From: Mesorhizobium_B sp963522145
Lineage (GTDB): Bacteria; Pseudomonadota; Alphaproteobacteria; Rhizobiales; Rhizobiaceae
Direction of reading: 5' to 3'
Length of the DNA: 64,000 bases
Assembly (NCBI GenBank): GCA_963522145.1
Contig: CAUQXI010000014.1
Coordinates: 1-64,000 of the forward strand
The translations under genes and the position numbers were made by a program. Shown here piece by piece: positions 36,684 through 45,280 of the stretch (positions are counted from its first letter, which is position 1; every line of letters starts with the position of its first letter). The notes below the pieces were generated by a model that was given only the letters and a program-made list of their open reading frames with translations, searched no databases and was not told where the DNA came from.

Positions 36684-37226
36684 TCAGACGTCGCCGCGCA
36701 CGATGCCGACAAAGGGCAGTTCGCGGAATGCGTGGCCGACATCCATGCCGTAGCCGACAACGAAATGGTCGGGACAATCGAAGCCCACGAAATCCGCTTC
36801 AAGATCGGTCTGCCGGCGCATGCGCTTGTCAAGCAGCACGGCGAGCGAGCAGCTTTTCGCACCGCGCTCGAGCATCAGGTTGCGCGTGAAGCGCAGCGTC
36901 TTGCCCGATTCGAGGATGTCGTCGACCAGAAGCACGTCGCGGCCGCGCACGTCATTGTCGATGTCCCGCAAGACCCGGACCTCGCCGCTCGTCGTGCCCG
37001 CGCCGTAGGACGAGATGAAGATGAACTCCACCTCCGGGGCCGAGCCCGCATCGTGCAGGGCGCGGATCAAATCCGCAGCGAAGATGAAAGACCCTTTCAG
37101 CACGGAGATCACCAGCAGGTCGTGGGACGGCCGCGCCGCGATCTCCTCCGCGAGCTCCAGGTTGCGTCGGGCGATGTCCGAGGCGGAATAGAGCACGTCG
37201 ATGTTCTTGCCGCGCACGACGGGCAT
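36684..37226 (-). CDS. hpt: Hypoxanthine phosphoribosyltransferase
   Basis: The 180-residue purine salvage enzyme joins hypoxanthine or guanine to PRPP. The PRPP-binding motif is VLLVDDILESGKTL, and the flexible loop and KGSFIFAADLIRAL segment are typical. A second conserved feature, SYGAGTTSG, is present. It is followed on the same side of ftsE by a small membrane protein gene with a 29-base gap, as part of the usual rhizobial block. Confidence 0.97.
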   Translation of the reverse strand: MPVVRGKNIDVLYSASDIARRNLELAEEIAARPSHDLLVISVLKGSFIFAADLIRALHDAGSAPEVEFIFISSYGAGTTSGEVRVLRDIDNDVRGRDVLLVDDILESGKTLRFTRNLMLERGAKSCSLAVLLDKRMRRQTDLEADFVGFDCPDHFVVGYGMDVGHAFRELPFVGIVRGDV

Positions 37227-37255
37227 GGTGGCGCTCCTTCTGGCCTGATGCAGGC

Positions 37256-37834
37256 TTATGGAATGAAGATCGCGCGAACGGAAGCCGCTTCATTGGGCGC
37301 CGCAACGATGCGTGTCGGGAAGACCCGGCCTGAACCCGCGGGAAGAGGTTTATCGGCAGAAATTACGCGATAGTCGATCTCTCGTCCCTCGCGCGTCAGC
37401 ACCCGGAATGCCGCAGGAGGCACAGCTTCAACTTCAGCGCCGCGATATTGCACCTGTGCATGCGCCCCGATCGCCTGAGCCCTCGTTGCTACGCCTTGCT
37501 CCGCGTCAAGAGTAGAAGGCCTGATCGCGCCGGACCTTTGCTGCGGCTTACCGTCCACGAGCGAATACCCGCCCGAGACCCAGAAGGCCGCGCTGATCAC
37601 GACGACGCCGACGCCCCAGAAGCCGATTCCGCCGTTTTGACTGAAAGCCGGTGGCGCGCGTTCGGCCGTAAGCGGCGCGAGGCCAGAGGGTGCCGTATGG
37701 ACTGTCGGCCCGCGACCGGGAATGCCGGTGACATCCGGCGACGGCAGAACAACCACAAAGTCGCCATCGATGATGCGGCCGAATGCAGCATCATGCGGCA
37801 GGCGAGACAATGCTTCGCTTGGGGCGACCCTCAT
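37256..37834 (-). CDS. Single-pass membrane protein of unknown function, upstream of ftsE
   Basis: The 192-residue protein has one central membrane helix (residues about 70-90, GIGFWGVGVVVISAAFWVSGG) flanked by Pro/Ala-rich stretches. The C-terminal 50 residues (VPPAAFRVLTREGREIDYRV to VRAIFIP) look like a small folded domain. In many Hyphomicrobiales this position between hpt and ftsE holds a protein with an N-terminal MJ0042 zinc ribbon; this one has no cysteine at all. It may be a diverged relative or an unrelated gene. Confidence 0.7.
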   Translation of the reverse strand: MRVAPSEALSRLPHDAAFGRIIDGDFVVVLPSPDVTGIPGRGPTVHTAPSGLAPLTAERAPPAFSQNGGIGFWGVGVVVISAAFWVSGGYSLVDGKPQQRSGAIRPSTLDAEQGVATRAQAIGAHAQVQYRGAEVEAVPPAAFRVLTREGREIDYRVISADKPLPAGSGRVFPTRIVAAPNEAASVRAIFIP

Positions 37835-37982
37835 GGTGAACTATGTCTAAAGAACGGTCGTAAAATTTTCCTTGCCGGCTTTGTGCAAGCCCGATCTGCC
37901 TCTTAAGCTTCGATTAACCATAAGCTTTCATGGTCCGACCTGAGGGGCCGCCGCTTTGGCTTGCGAAAAGGTCGGTCGATCC

Positions 37983-38642
37983 GTGATCCGCTTTGAAAAT
38001 GTCGGCCTGCGCTACGGAATGGGTCCGGAGGTTCTCCGCGACATCAACCTCCATGTGCCGGCCGCCTCGTTCCAGTTCCTGAGCGGCCCGTCCGGCGCTG
38101 GCAAGACGACGCTCTTGCGCCTGCTCTTCCTGTCGCTCAAGCCTACGCGCGGGCTGGTCACCGTGTTCGGCAAGGATCGCCTGAGCCTTGCGCGCGCCGA
38201 ATTGCCGGCACTACGCCGCCGCATCGGCGTCGTGTTCCAGGATTTCCGCCTGCTCGACCATATGACCACGTTCGAGAACGTCGCCCTCCCCTTGCGGGTG
38301 CGCGGCCGGGAGGAAGCGAGCTACCGCTCGGACGTGACCGAGCTTCTGAAATGGGTGGGGCTGGGCGACCGCATGCATGCGCCGCCGCCGGTGCTTTCGG
38401 GCGGCGAGAAGCAGCGCGCGGCGATCGCGCGCGCCCTCATCGAGCAACCCGAGATCCTGCTGGCCGACGAGCCGACGGGCAATGTCGATCCGCCGCTCGC
38501 GCGCCGTCTGCTGCGCCTTTTCATTGAGATGAACCGGCTGGGAACGGCGGTCGTCATCGCCACTCATGATCTCGGCCTGATGGAACAGGTCGAGGCGCGC
38601 CGCATGATCCTGTCCGGCGGAAGGCTCGACATCCATGATTGA
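37983..38642 (+). CDS. ftsE: Cell division ABC transporter ATPase FtsE
   Basis: The 219-residue ATPase partners FtsX to control septal peptidoglycan hydrolases. Walker A GPSGAGKTTLL, the ABC signature VLSGGEKQR and Walker B ILLADEPTGN are intact. The start is a GTG at 37983, giving the standard MIRFENVGLRYG beginning of rhizobial FtsE; the upstream frame adds only non-conserved residues. The stop overlaps the ftsX start by eight bases. Confidence 0.97.
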   Translation: MIRFENVGLRYGMGPEVLRDINLHVPAASFQFLSGPSGAGKTTLLRLLFLSLKPTRGLVTVFGKDRLSLARAELPALRRRIGVVFQDFRLLDHMTTFENVALPLRVRGREEASYRSDVTELLKWVGLGDRMHAPPPVLSGGEKQRAAIARALIEQPEILLADEPTGNVDPPLARRLLRLFIEMNRLGTAVVIATHDLGLMEQVEARRMILSGGRLDIHD

Positions 38643-39606
38643 CGCCGCGGTGAGCCATGCCCGTGCGCGCCCGCTGACGACTGCGCGCCGCCCGCCCACC
38701 CCGATCGTGCCGGGCGCCCAGATTGGCGGCAACGCGCTGGTGGCGGTGATCGCCATTATGACCTTTCTGTCCTGCCTCACCCTCGGCGCCGTCAGCCTGG
38801 TGCGCGACACCGCCTCCACCTGGCAGACCCAGATTTCCCGCGAGGCGACGATCCAGATCAAGCCGGTGGACGGGCTCGACATGGAAGGGGCGCTTGTCCG
38901 CACGGTTGAAACGGCCCGTGCCCTTCCCGGGGTGGTTCAGGCGAAGATCGTGGACCGCGCGGCGACAGCCCGCCTGCTCGAACCCTGGCTCGGCCCCAAT
39001 CTCGACATCGACGCCCTGCCCGTGCCGCGCCTCGTGATCGTGACCATCGACCGCAATGCGCCGCCCGACTTCGCCTTGTTGCGCGACAACCTCCGCGTCG
39101 ACGGCTTCGGCGCCGAGCTTGACGATCACCGCACCTGGGTCGATCGTCTCGTCGCCATGGCGCACTCATCCATCCTGGTCGGCATCGGCGTGCTCGGGCT
39201 CATGCTCGGCGCCACTGCGCTTTCGATCGTCTTCGCCACGCGCGGTGCCATGGCGGGCGCCGGCCATGTTATAGAGGTGCTGCATTTCGTCGGCGCGGAG
39301 GCCCGCTTCATCGCGGGCGAGTTCCGGCGGCACTTTCTTCTTATCGGATTGAAAGGCGCGGCGATCGGCGGCGTTCTTGCGATCCTGGCCTTCATGGGCT
39401 TCGGCGCCTGGACATCGATCAACATCGCCACGCCGGGCGCCGACCAGACCGCCGCCCTGTTCGGCCGCTTCCAGATCGGCTCTCTCGGCTATGCGGGCGT
39501 CGGCCTGCTGGCGCTGGTGGTGGCGGCGCTGACCGCGATCACCTCGCACCTGACGGTCGTCGCGTTCCTTCATCACATCGACTTGCGCCAGTCGGAGGCA
39601 AGCTGA
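38635..39606 (+). CDS. ftsX: Cell division membrane protein FtsX
   Basis: The 323-residue protein has a basic cytoplasmic start, one membrane helix (about residues 38-58), a periplasmic domain with the ETARALPGVVQAKIV segment, then three more helices. This is the FtsX permease layout. It activates murein hydrolases through the periplasmic loop when driven by FtsE. It overlaps ftsE by eight bases, so the two are co-translated. Confidence 0.95.
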   Translation: MIDAAVSHARARPLTTARRPPTPIVPGAQIGGNALVAVIAIMTFLSCLTLGAVSLVRDTASTWQTQISREATIQIKPVDGLDMEGALVRTVETARALPGVVQAKIVDRAATARLLEPWLGPNLDIDALPVPRLVIVTIDRNAPPDFALLRDNLRVDGFGAELDDHRTWVDRLVAMAHSSILVGIGVLGLMLGATALSIVFATRGAMAGAGHVIEVLHFVGAEARFIAGEFRRHFLLIGLKGAAIGGVLAILAFMGFGAWTSINIATPGADQTAALFGRFQIGSLGYAGVGLLALVVAALTAITSHLTVVAFLHHIDLRQSEAS

Positions 39607-39648
39607 CATTTTCCCGCCCGCTTCGGAGCCCTATCTGCTGTTGCTGAG

Positions 39649-40368
39649 ATGACCACTTCGTTCTCCCATTCTCCGAAGCGCGGAAGCGGCGCTTCCCTTC
39701 GCAGGCGCGGCGGCGTCGCCGCATTGCGGCTCGCGGCATGGAGCGTGGTAGGAAGCGTCACTCTGGTATGCGGCGGCTTCGCTCTTTTTTCGAGCTATGT
39801 CGGAAGCCTTTCGACGCCTGCGAATCCGCCGCAGGCCGATGCGATCATCGTGTTGACGGGCGGGCAGGCCCGCGTGGACCGGGCGCTCGACCTGCTGAAG
39901 GCCGGCAAGGGCGAGCGGCTGCTGATCAGCGGCGTCCACCCTCTGGCGGGCAAGGCCTCGTTGAGCGCGGCCACCAACAGCGACCGCCGGCTTTTCAACT
40001 GCTGCGTCGACATCGATTACGCCGCGCTGGATACGATCGGCAACGCCGAACAGAGCGCACGCTGGGTGGAAAGCCACAACTACCGAAGCGTGATCCTCGT
40101 CACCAACAACTACCACATGCCGCGCAGCATGTTGGAGCTTGGCCGGCTGATCGGCGCGGAAGCGGAAGTCACGCCCTACCCGGTGGTCAACACGCCGCTC
40201 GATCTCGGCCGGGTGGTGAGCGAGCCGGATACGCTGCGGGTGATGTTCACCGAATACACCAAGTTCCTCGCTTCCCTCGCGCGCGGCGTGCTGCCCTCCG
40301 CGCACCACGCGAACGGAACCGAGCTGGCGGCATCCGCTACGGGAACAAGCGAAGGCCGCTCCTTCTGA
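39649..40368 (+). CDS. YdcF-family (DUF218) membrane protein
   Basis: The 239-residue protein has one N-terminal membrane helix (residues about 27-48) and a periplasmic DUF218 domain, with the motifs ADAIIVLTGGQARVDRALDLL, GERLLISGVHP, NAEQSARW and VTNNYHMPRSM. Family members (YdcF, SanA, ElyC) are linked to envelope integrity and peptidoglycan lipid carriers, without a proven reaction. It follows ftsX by 42 bases and precedes plsC, as in rhizobia. Confidence 0.92.
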   Translation: MTTSFSHSPKRGSGASLRRRGGVAALRLAAWSVVGSVTLVCGGFALFSSYVGSLSTPANPPQADAIIVLTGGQARVDRALDLLKAGKGERLLISGVHPLAGKASLSAATNSDRRLFNCCVDIDYAALDTIGNAEQSARWVESHNYRSVILVTNNYHMPRSMLELGRLIGAEAEVTPYPVVNTPLDLGRVVSEPDTLRVMFTEYTKFLASLARGVLPSAHHANGTELAASATGTSEGRSF

Positions 40369-40411
40369 CCGGCGCTTTCCTTTCGCCCGCGCCCATGGCA
40401 CGAGACGCTTG

Positions 40412-41203
40412 ATGCTCGCCTTCCGCTCCCTGATCTTCAACCTGCTGTTTTACCTGAATCTGATCGTCCAGATGATCCTCTGGACGCCGTTCTATTTTCT
40501 CGCGCCGCGCCGGCATGCCTGGTTCGTTCCAAAATTCTGGGCGCGCACGAGCCTCTGGCTGCAGCACAAGGTGGCCGGCACGCGGAGCATCGTGGAGGGC
40601 CGCGAGAACCTTCCCAAAGGGGCGTTCATCCTCGCCCCCAAGCACCAGTCCTTCTGGGACGTAATCGCCTTTCTGCCCCACATCCCCGATCCGCTCTTCA
40701 TCTTGAAGCGCGAGCTCACATGGATCCCCTTCTTCGGCTGGTACATCCTCAAGATGCGCATGGTGCCGGTCAATCGCGGCCAGAAGGGCCGGGCGCTGAA
40801 GCAGGTCGCGGTGGCCACGCGCGAGGAAATGAAGCACGGCCGCCAGCTCATCATTTATCCCGAGGGCACGCGGCGGGCGCCCGGCGACACGCCGCTCTAC
40901 AAATGGGGCATCGCCGAGCTTTACGATCAGCTTCAAATGCCGGTCGTCCCGGTCGCCCATGCGGCGGGGCTGTTCTGGCCGCGCCGGAAATTCCTGCGCT
41001 ATCCCGGCACGATCCGCGCGCGTTTTATGCCGCCGATTCCGCCCGGTCTCTCGAAGGAGGAGTTCATGCGGCGGCTGGTGGCAGAAACGGAGGCAGCCTG
41101 TGACGCGGCGCTGATCGCGGTGGCAACCGCGCCCGATTCCCCTCCGCTTCCACCCACGGCGCTGAACCGTCTGGCCGAACTGGGCGTCGCGCCTTGCAGC
41201 TAA
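40412..41203 (+). CDS. plsC: 1-acyl-sn-glycerol-3-phosphate acyltransferase
   Basis: The 263-residue enzyme acylates lysophosphatidic acid to phosphatidic acid at the inner membrane. The catalytic HX4D motif is HQSFWD (residues about 72-77) and the substrate motif is YPEGTRR. A hydrophobic N-terminal segment (residues about 8-30) anchors it. The ATG at 40412 is preferred over the TTG one codon upstream. The 3' end overlaps the convergent chaC-like gene by four bases. Confidence 0.95.
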   Translation: MLAFRSLIFNLLFYLNLIVQMILWTPFYFLAPRRHAWFVPKFWARTSLWLQHKVAGTRSIVEGRENLPKGAFILAPKHQSFWDVIAFLPHIPDPLFILKRELTWIPFFGWYILKMRMVPVNRGQKGRALKQVAVATREEMKHGRQLIIYPEGTRRAPGDTPLYKWGIAELYDQLQMPVVPVAHAAGLFWPRRKFLRYPGTIRARFMPPIPPGLSKEEFMRRLVAETEAACDAALIAVATAPDSPPLPPTALNRLAELGVAPCS

Positions 41204-41730
41204 GGTGCGCGCGAGGTTCGGAGAAGCGTCGCCACCTCTTCCAGCCAGTGATCGCGGATGCGCAGAGCCTTGAGGTGCTCGACCGTGTTGAGCAGATAGT
41301 CACGGTTGAGCCCGGAGCGGCCTTCCGCCCGGCAGACGATCTCCGCTGCGTGGCCGGCATCCAGCCGCCCGGCATATTGTGGGTGCGCGCGGTCCACCGT
41401 GTAGGTGACTGCTTCCACCTTCATTCCGCCGTGAAGCACCACAGGCAGGCGACGCTCGAGATAGACATTCGTCACCAGCTCGCGTTCCCGCAGATAGCTA
41501 AGCGTTTCATCGCGTAAAGCGCCGGTCACCCGGAACGCCAGCCCCACGCAGGAGCCGCCGCGATCGAGGCCCAGCACAAGGCCGGGCCGCTCGGGCGTGC
41601 CGCGATGAAAAAAGGAGCGCACGCAAAGCGCGCGGCGAAAGCCGTGGAGCCGGGCACGCTGCGTTTCAAGATGAGCGAAGCCCGGCCGCCACATCAGCGA
41701 TCCATAGCCGAACACCCAAAAATCGCCCAT
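41200..41730 (-). CDS. chaC: ChaC-type gamma-glutamylcyclotransferase
   Basis: The 176-residue enzyme is expected to degrade glutathione to 5-oxoproline and Cys-Gly. The N-terminal substrate loop FGYGSLMWRPGF (residues about 7-18) and the RARLHGFRRALCV segment are ChaC signatures, and the YLRERE segment provides the candidate acid-base glutamate. The ATG at 41730 is chosen to place the YGSL motif near the start. Confidence 0.92.
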   Translation of the reverse strand: MGDFWVFGYGSLMWRPGFAHLETQRARLHGFRRALCVRSFFHRGTPERPGLVLGLDRGGSCVGLAFRVTGALRDETLSYLRERELVTNVYLERRLPVVLHGGMKVEAVTYTVDRAHPQYAGRLDAGHAAEIVCRAEGRSGLNRDYLLNTVEHLKALRIRDHWLEEVATLLRTSRAP

Positions 41731-41804
41731 TTCCGCAGGCCTACCCCGTTCGATAATAAAATCAATTGCGCTCCGTATCGGCCGGGCGGGTTTGCGAGGC
41801 AGGA

Positions 41805-42947
41805 ATGACGGAGTCAAGAAACGGGTATCCGGGCAACGGTCAACCCAGCGGTCCGGATGACGTTGATCGCAATCCGGCCGCGCCCGGTCATTGGAACAAC
41901 AGCCGCGCCAGCGATCCCGTCTTCGATGATGCTCCCGCCTCTTACGCTGCGGACGACGAGTGGGACAGTCACTATGATGGCCCGCATCATGCCGCTGCGC
42001 CCGCTCATCGCTCCCGCTTCGGACGATATATCATCTGGCTCGGCGTCTTCGTGGTTCTCGCCTGTGTAGCCTACAGCGCGGCGTGGTTCTGGTTCGCCGA
42101 CCGCCTCGGAAAGGCCACCGCGGAGGGCTTCCAGCAGGCGGGCGGCACCTGCGAGAACCTCCAGACCCGCGGCTTTCCCTTCCGCATCGGCGTGTTCTGC
42201 GACCGCACTTCATTCGCCGGAAACGGCGTGAGCTTCTCGGCCGGCGGGTTCCGCTCGGCGGCGCAGGTCTATGATCCGTCGCTCGTGGTGGGCGAGCTCG
42301 ACGGACCGGCGCGGGTGGAAGCGGCAGGCTTTCTGCCGCTCGACCTGTCATGGGAGAACCTCAAGGCCAGCACACGCTGGGCCAATCCGCTTCCCCAACG
42401 CTTTTCCGCCGAAGCGCGCAGGCTGAGCGTGGCGGATGCAAACGGGCCGATCCTCACCGCTGCCGACGCGCAGACGCATCTGCGTCCCAACAACGCCGAT
42501 CTCGACGTGGCCGCACATTTCGGCAGCCTTGCGCTTGCGCAGTCGCTTCCTACCGGCGGCACCCTGCCTCCGCTCGACGCCGATCTGGATGCGACGCTCA
42601 CCAATGGCGCGGCGGCCTTTGCCGATGGCAGCACCAGCCTGCGCGGGCGTGAGGGCACGATCCGCTCCTTGCAACTGCGCGGGATCGATGGCGGCGCGCT
42701 GGCGATCTCCGGCCCCTTTGCCGTGGACGAGGACGGCCTGATCGATGCCGACCTGACGCTCGCACTGACCGAACCTCAGAAGGCAGCGGAGATCATGGCG
42801 CAGGCCTTCCCCGAGCAGGCATCCGAGATCCGGCTAGCGCTCGGCTCCGGCGTCTTCGGCCAGGCACCTTCGCTTCCGCTCACGATCAACAAGGGCCGGG
42901 TGGGTCTCGCCTTCCTCCGGCTCGGGAAGATCGAGCCGCTAGATTGA
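41805..42947 (+). CDS. DUF2125-domain membrane-anchored protein
   Basis: The 380-residue protein has an acidic disordered cytoplasmic region of about 70 residues, one membrane helix (residues about 74-94) and a large periplasmic DUF2125 domain beginning ADRLGKATAEGF. The domain is built of beta-rich repeats without catalytic motifs and is common in alphaproteobacteria; its function is unknown. The start at 41805 has an AGGCAGGA site upstream. It overlaps the convergent tyrC gene by nine bases. Confidence 0.9.
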   Translation: MTESRNGYPGNGQPSGPDDVDRNPAAPGHWNNSRASDPVFDDAPASYAADDEWDSHYDGPHHAAAPAHRSRFGRYIIWLGVFVVLACVAYSAAWFWFADRLGKATAEGFQQAGGTCENLQTRGFPFRIGVFCDRTSFAGNGVSFSAGGFRSAAQVYDPSLVVGELDGPARVEAAGFLPLDLSWENLKASTRWANPLPQRFSAEARRLSVADANGPILTAADAQTHLRPNNADLDVAAHFGSLALAQSLPTGGTLPPLDADLDATLTNGAAAFADGSTSLRGREGTIRSLQLRGIDGGALAISGPFAVDEDGLIDADLTLALTEPQKAAEIMAQAFPEQASEIRLALGSGVFGQAPSLPLTINKGRVGLAFLRLGKIEPLD

Positions 42948-43877
42948 ATGCTTCTCGTGGGAAGCAGGCCCGCGTCCGAAATCGGGCGCATCCGTTTCCT
43001 GCCCCGCCTCGATGATCGAGCGGCGCACCGCACGGGTGCGGGTGAACAGGTCGAACAGCTTCTCGCCGTCGCCCCATCGAATCGCGCGCTGGAGGAAGGC
43101 AAGGTCTTCCGAGAACCGCGCCAGCATCTCAAGGATCGCGTCCTTGTTGTGCAGGCACACGTCGCGCCACATCGTGGGATCGGAGGCCGCCAGCCGCGTG
43201 AAGTCGCGAAAGCCGGAAGCGGAATATTTGATCACCTCCGACTTGGTGACGGTCTGCAGATCGTCTGCCGTGCCGACGATGTTGTAGGCGATGATGTGCG
43301 GCAGGTGCGAAACGATGGCGAGCACCTTGTCATGATGCGCGGGGTCCATCACGTCGATGTTCGCCCCGCAGGCGCGCCAGAAGGCGGACAGCTTCTCAAG
43401 CGCCGCCGCATCCGTATCCGGCAGCGGCGTGAAGATGCACCAGCGGTTTGTAAAGAGCTCCGCGAAACCGGCATCCGGACCTGAGCGCTCGGTGCCCGCG
43501 ATAGGGTGGCCCGGAATGAAATGCACATGGCGCGGCAGCAGCGGCGCCATTTGCGCGATCACCGAAGCCTTTGTGGAGCCGACATCGGAAACGATCGCAC
43601 CGGGCTTCAAGGTTGGCGCGATCTCCGCCGCCACAGCACCCGATGCGCCGACCGGCACGGACACGATCACCAGGTCGGCGTTGCGCACGGCATCGGCCGC
43701 GTTGGTGGTGTAGGCATCCCCCAATTCCAGCTCTTCCGCGCGTGCAAGCGTTGAAGCGCTTCGCGTCGAGACGACGGTCCGATTCGCCAGACCCTCTCGG
43801 CGGATGACACGCGCGAGAGACGAGCCAATCAGGCCGATGCCGATCAGTGCAATCGTTTCGAACTGGACGCCGCTCAT
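42939..43877 (-). CDS. tyrC: Prephenate/arogenate dehydrogenase
   Basis: The 312-residue enzyme carries out the NAD(P)-dependent oxidation step toward tyrosine. A Rossmann motif IALIGIGLIGSSLA (residues about 9-22), the VSDVGSTKASV segment and HFIPGHPIAGTERSG are diagnostic of TyrA-type dehydrogenases. The ATG overlaps the hisC stop in ATGA, so hisC and this gene are translationally coupled, as is usual in this order. Whether prephenate or arogenate is used cannot be told. Confidence 0.95.
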   Translation of the reverse strand: MSGVQFETIALIGIGLIGSSLARVIRREGLANRTVVSTRSASTLARAEELELGDAYTTNAADAVRNADLVIVSVPVGASGAVAAEIAPTLKPGAIVSDVGSTKASVIAQMAPLLPRHVHFIPGHPIAGTERSGPDAGFAELFTNRWCIFTPLPDTDAAALEKLSAFWRACGANIDVMDPAHHDKVLAIVSHLPHIIAYNIVGTADDLQTVTKSEVIKYSASGFRDFTRLAASDPTMWRDVCLHNKDAILEMLARFSEDLAFLQRAIRWGDGEKLFDLFTRTRAVRRSIIEAGQETDAPDFGRGPASHEKHSI

Positions 43878-44980
43878 GTTCGCATGAACTCGGAAAGCGC
43901 TGCGACTACGCCGCGATTGGCATCCTCGGAGCCGACTGTCAGTCGCAGCGCATTGGGCAGCCCATAGGCGCTGACGGAGCGGAGGATGAAGCCCCGCGCC
44001 GAGAGAAACGCGTCGGCGGCTTCGGCTGCGTGGGGTGCGTCGGGGGAGAAGTGAACGAGCAGGAAATTGCCGACGCTGGGCGTCACCGTCAGCCCGAGCT
44101 TCGGCAATTCGGCGCTCAGCCAGGCCAGCCATTCGAAATTGTGAGCGACCGCGGCTTCCGTGTGGGCGCGGTCGCGGATGGCGGCGGCCCCCGCTTCGAT
44201 CGCGAGCGCATTGACATTGAATGGGCCGCGCACCCGGTTGAGCGCGTCGATCACGCCGAGCGGCGCGTAGAGCCAGCCGATGCGCAGGCCGGCGAGGCCG
44301 AAAATCTTCGAGAAAGTGCGCGTCATCACGACATTGGACGAGGACGAAACCAGCTCGATGCCGGCCTCATAGTCGTTGCGCCGCACATATTCGGCATAGG
44401 CCCCGTCGAGCACGAGCAGCACATCCGGCGGCAGGCCGGCTTGAAGCCGCCGGACCTCGCTCACCGGCAGATAGGTTCCGGTGGGATTGTTGGGATTGGC
44501 GAGAAAGACGATACGTGTTCGCTCGGTGACAGCCGCGAGGATCGCATCCACATCGGCATGCAGATCGCGTTCAGGAACGCAAACGGGTACGCCGCCGGCC
44601 GCGAGGATCGCGATCTTGTAAACGAGAAAGCCGTGCTCGGTGAAAATTCCCTCCTCGCCCGCTCCCAGATAGGTCTGGGTGAGAAGGCCGAGCAACTCGT
44701 CCGACCCGTTGCCGCACAGGATGTTGGCGGGGTTGAGCCCGTGAACGGATGCGATCGCCTCCCGCAGCTTCACGGCCGAGCCGTCCGGATAAAGCTCCAT
44801 GCGCTCCGCCACTCCGCGCGCCGCTTCAATCGCGGCCGGGGACGCGCCGAGCGGCGTTTCGTTGGAGGAAAGCTTGAACACCCGGCCTGCATGCGCACTG
44901 CCGTGCCGGCCCGGAACATAGGCGGCGATATCGAGCACGCCGGGCTGTGGCTGAGGGGATCGGACGTCGTGATGGGTCAT
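43874..44980 (-). CDS. hisC: Histidinol-phosphate / aromatic aminotransferase
   Basis: The 368-residue PLP enzyme has the fold I HisC pattern: SSNETPLG near the start, NGSDELLGLLTQTYL, the NPNNPTGT motif, DGAYAEYVR and the PLP lysine in TRTFSKIFGLAGLRIGW. Located upstream of and coupled to tyrC, it probably acts mainly in tyrosine and phenylalanine transamination, with histidine synthesis also possible. Confidence 0.95.
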   Translation of the reverse strand: MTHHDVRSPQPQPGVLDIAAYVPGRHGSAHAGRVFKLSSNETPLGASPAAIEAARGVAERMELYPDGSAVKLREAIASVHGLNPANILCGNGSDELLGLLTQTYLGAGEEGIFTEHGFLVYKIAILAAGGVPVCVPERDLHADVDAILAAVTERTRIVFLANPNNPTGTYLPVSEVRRLQAGLPPDVLLVLDGAYAEYVRRNDYEAGIELVSSSSNVVMTRTFSKIFGLAGLRIGWLYAPLGVIDALNRVRGPFNVNALAIEAGAAAIRDRAHTEAAVAHNFEWLAWLSAELPKLGLTVTPSVGNFLLVHFSPDAPHAAEAADAFLSARGFILRSVSAYGLPNALRLTVGSEDANRGVVAALSEFMRT

Positions 44981-45097
44981 GGAAGCCTGCCTTCAGGCAG
45001 GGGCATTACAAGCGAAGCATTTCAAAGTCGAGGCGAGGTTGCGCGGCCACCGAGCGGCAAGGCACTCCCAACTCAAAGGACGCGGAAAGGGAGCATG

Positions 45098-45126
45098 TTG
45101 ACGCGACGGTGCTACGCCCGATAGAA
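45098..45126 (+). promoter_or_regulatory. Predicted promoter of the metX leader
   Basis: TTGACG at 45098-45103 is followed by a weak -10 element near 45120-45126 (GATAGAA). Transcription would begin near 45132, just before the first stem of the SAM-II aptamer, which fits well. The 300-base gap between hisC and metX otherwise holds only the riboswitch and a terminator hairpin. Confidence 0.4.
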
Positions 45127-45137
45127 GACATCGACGC

Positions 45138-45195
45138 TCCGTGGTGATTTGGCCGGTCGGCTTGCAGCCACGTTAAACAAGTTGCTAAAGGGCCG
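45138..45195 (+). promoter_or_regulatory. SAM-II riboswitch controlling metX
   Basis: The sequence follows the SAM-II consensus of alphaproteobacterial met genes. P1 pairs CGTGG (45140-45144) with CCACG (45168-45172). The TGATTTGGCCGG loop and the CTTGCAGCCACGTTAAACAA core follow. P2 pairs GGCTTG (45159-45164) with CAAGTT (45178-45183), and GCTAAAGGG closes the motif. SAM-II aptamers bind S-adenosylmethionine and lower expression of methionine genes such as metX directly downstream. Confidence 0.93.
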
Positions 45196-45224
45196 TGCGG
45201 TTTTTCCCAACCGACCCTGTTCAG

Positions 45225-45255
45225 CCGGCCTGTCTGTTGCAGCGCCGGTTTTTTT
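45225..45255 (+). terminator. Rho-independent terminator between the SAM-II aptamer and metX
   Basis: CCGGCCTG (45225-45232) pairs with CAGCGCCGG (45240-45248) with one bulged base and a seven-base loop, followed by seven T residues at 45249-45255. This is a strong intrinsic terminator 25 bases before the metX ATG and 30 bases after the aptamer. It probably serves as the expression platform of the riboswitch. Confidence 0.8.
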
Positions 45256-45280
45256 GCGTTCCGCTCGAGGTGTTCGTGTC

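Noticed and set aside
45149..45280. Longer metX frame starting at 45149
   Set aside because: It would begin inside the SAM-II aptamer and read through the terminator; the product N-terminus at 45281 is normal.
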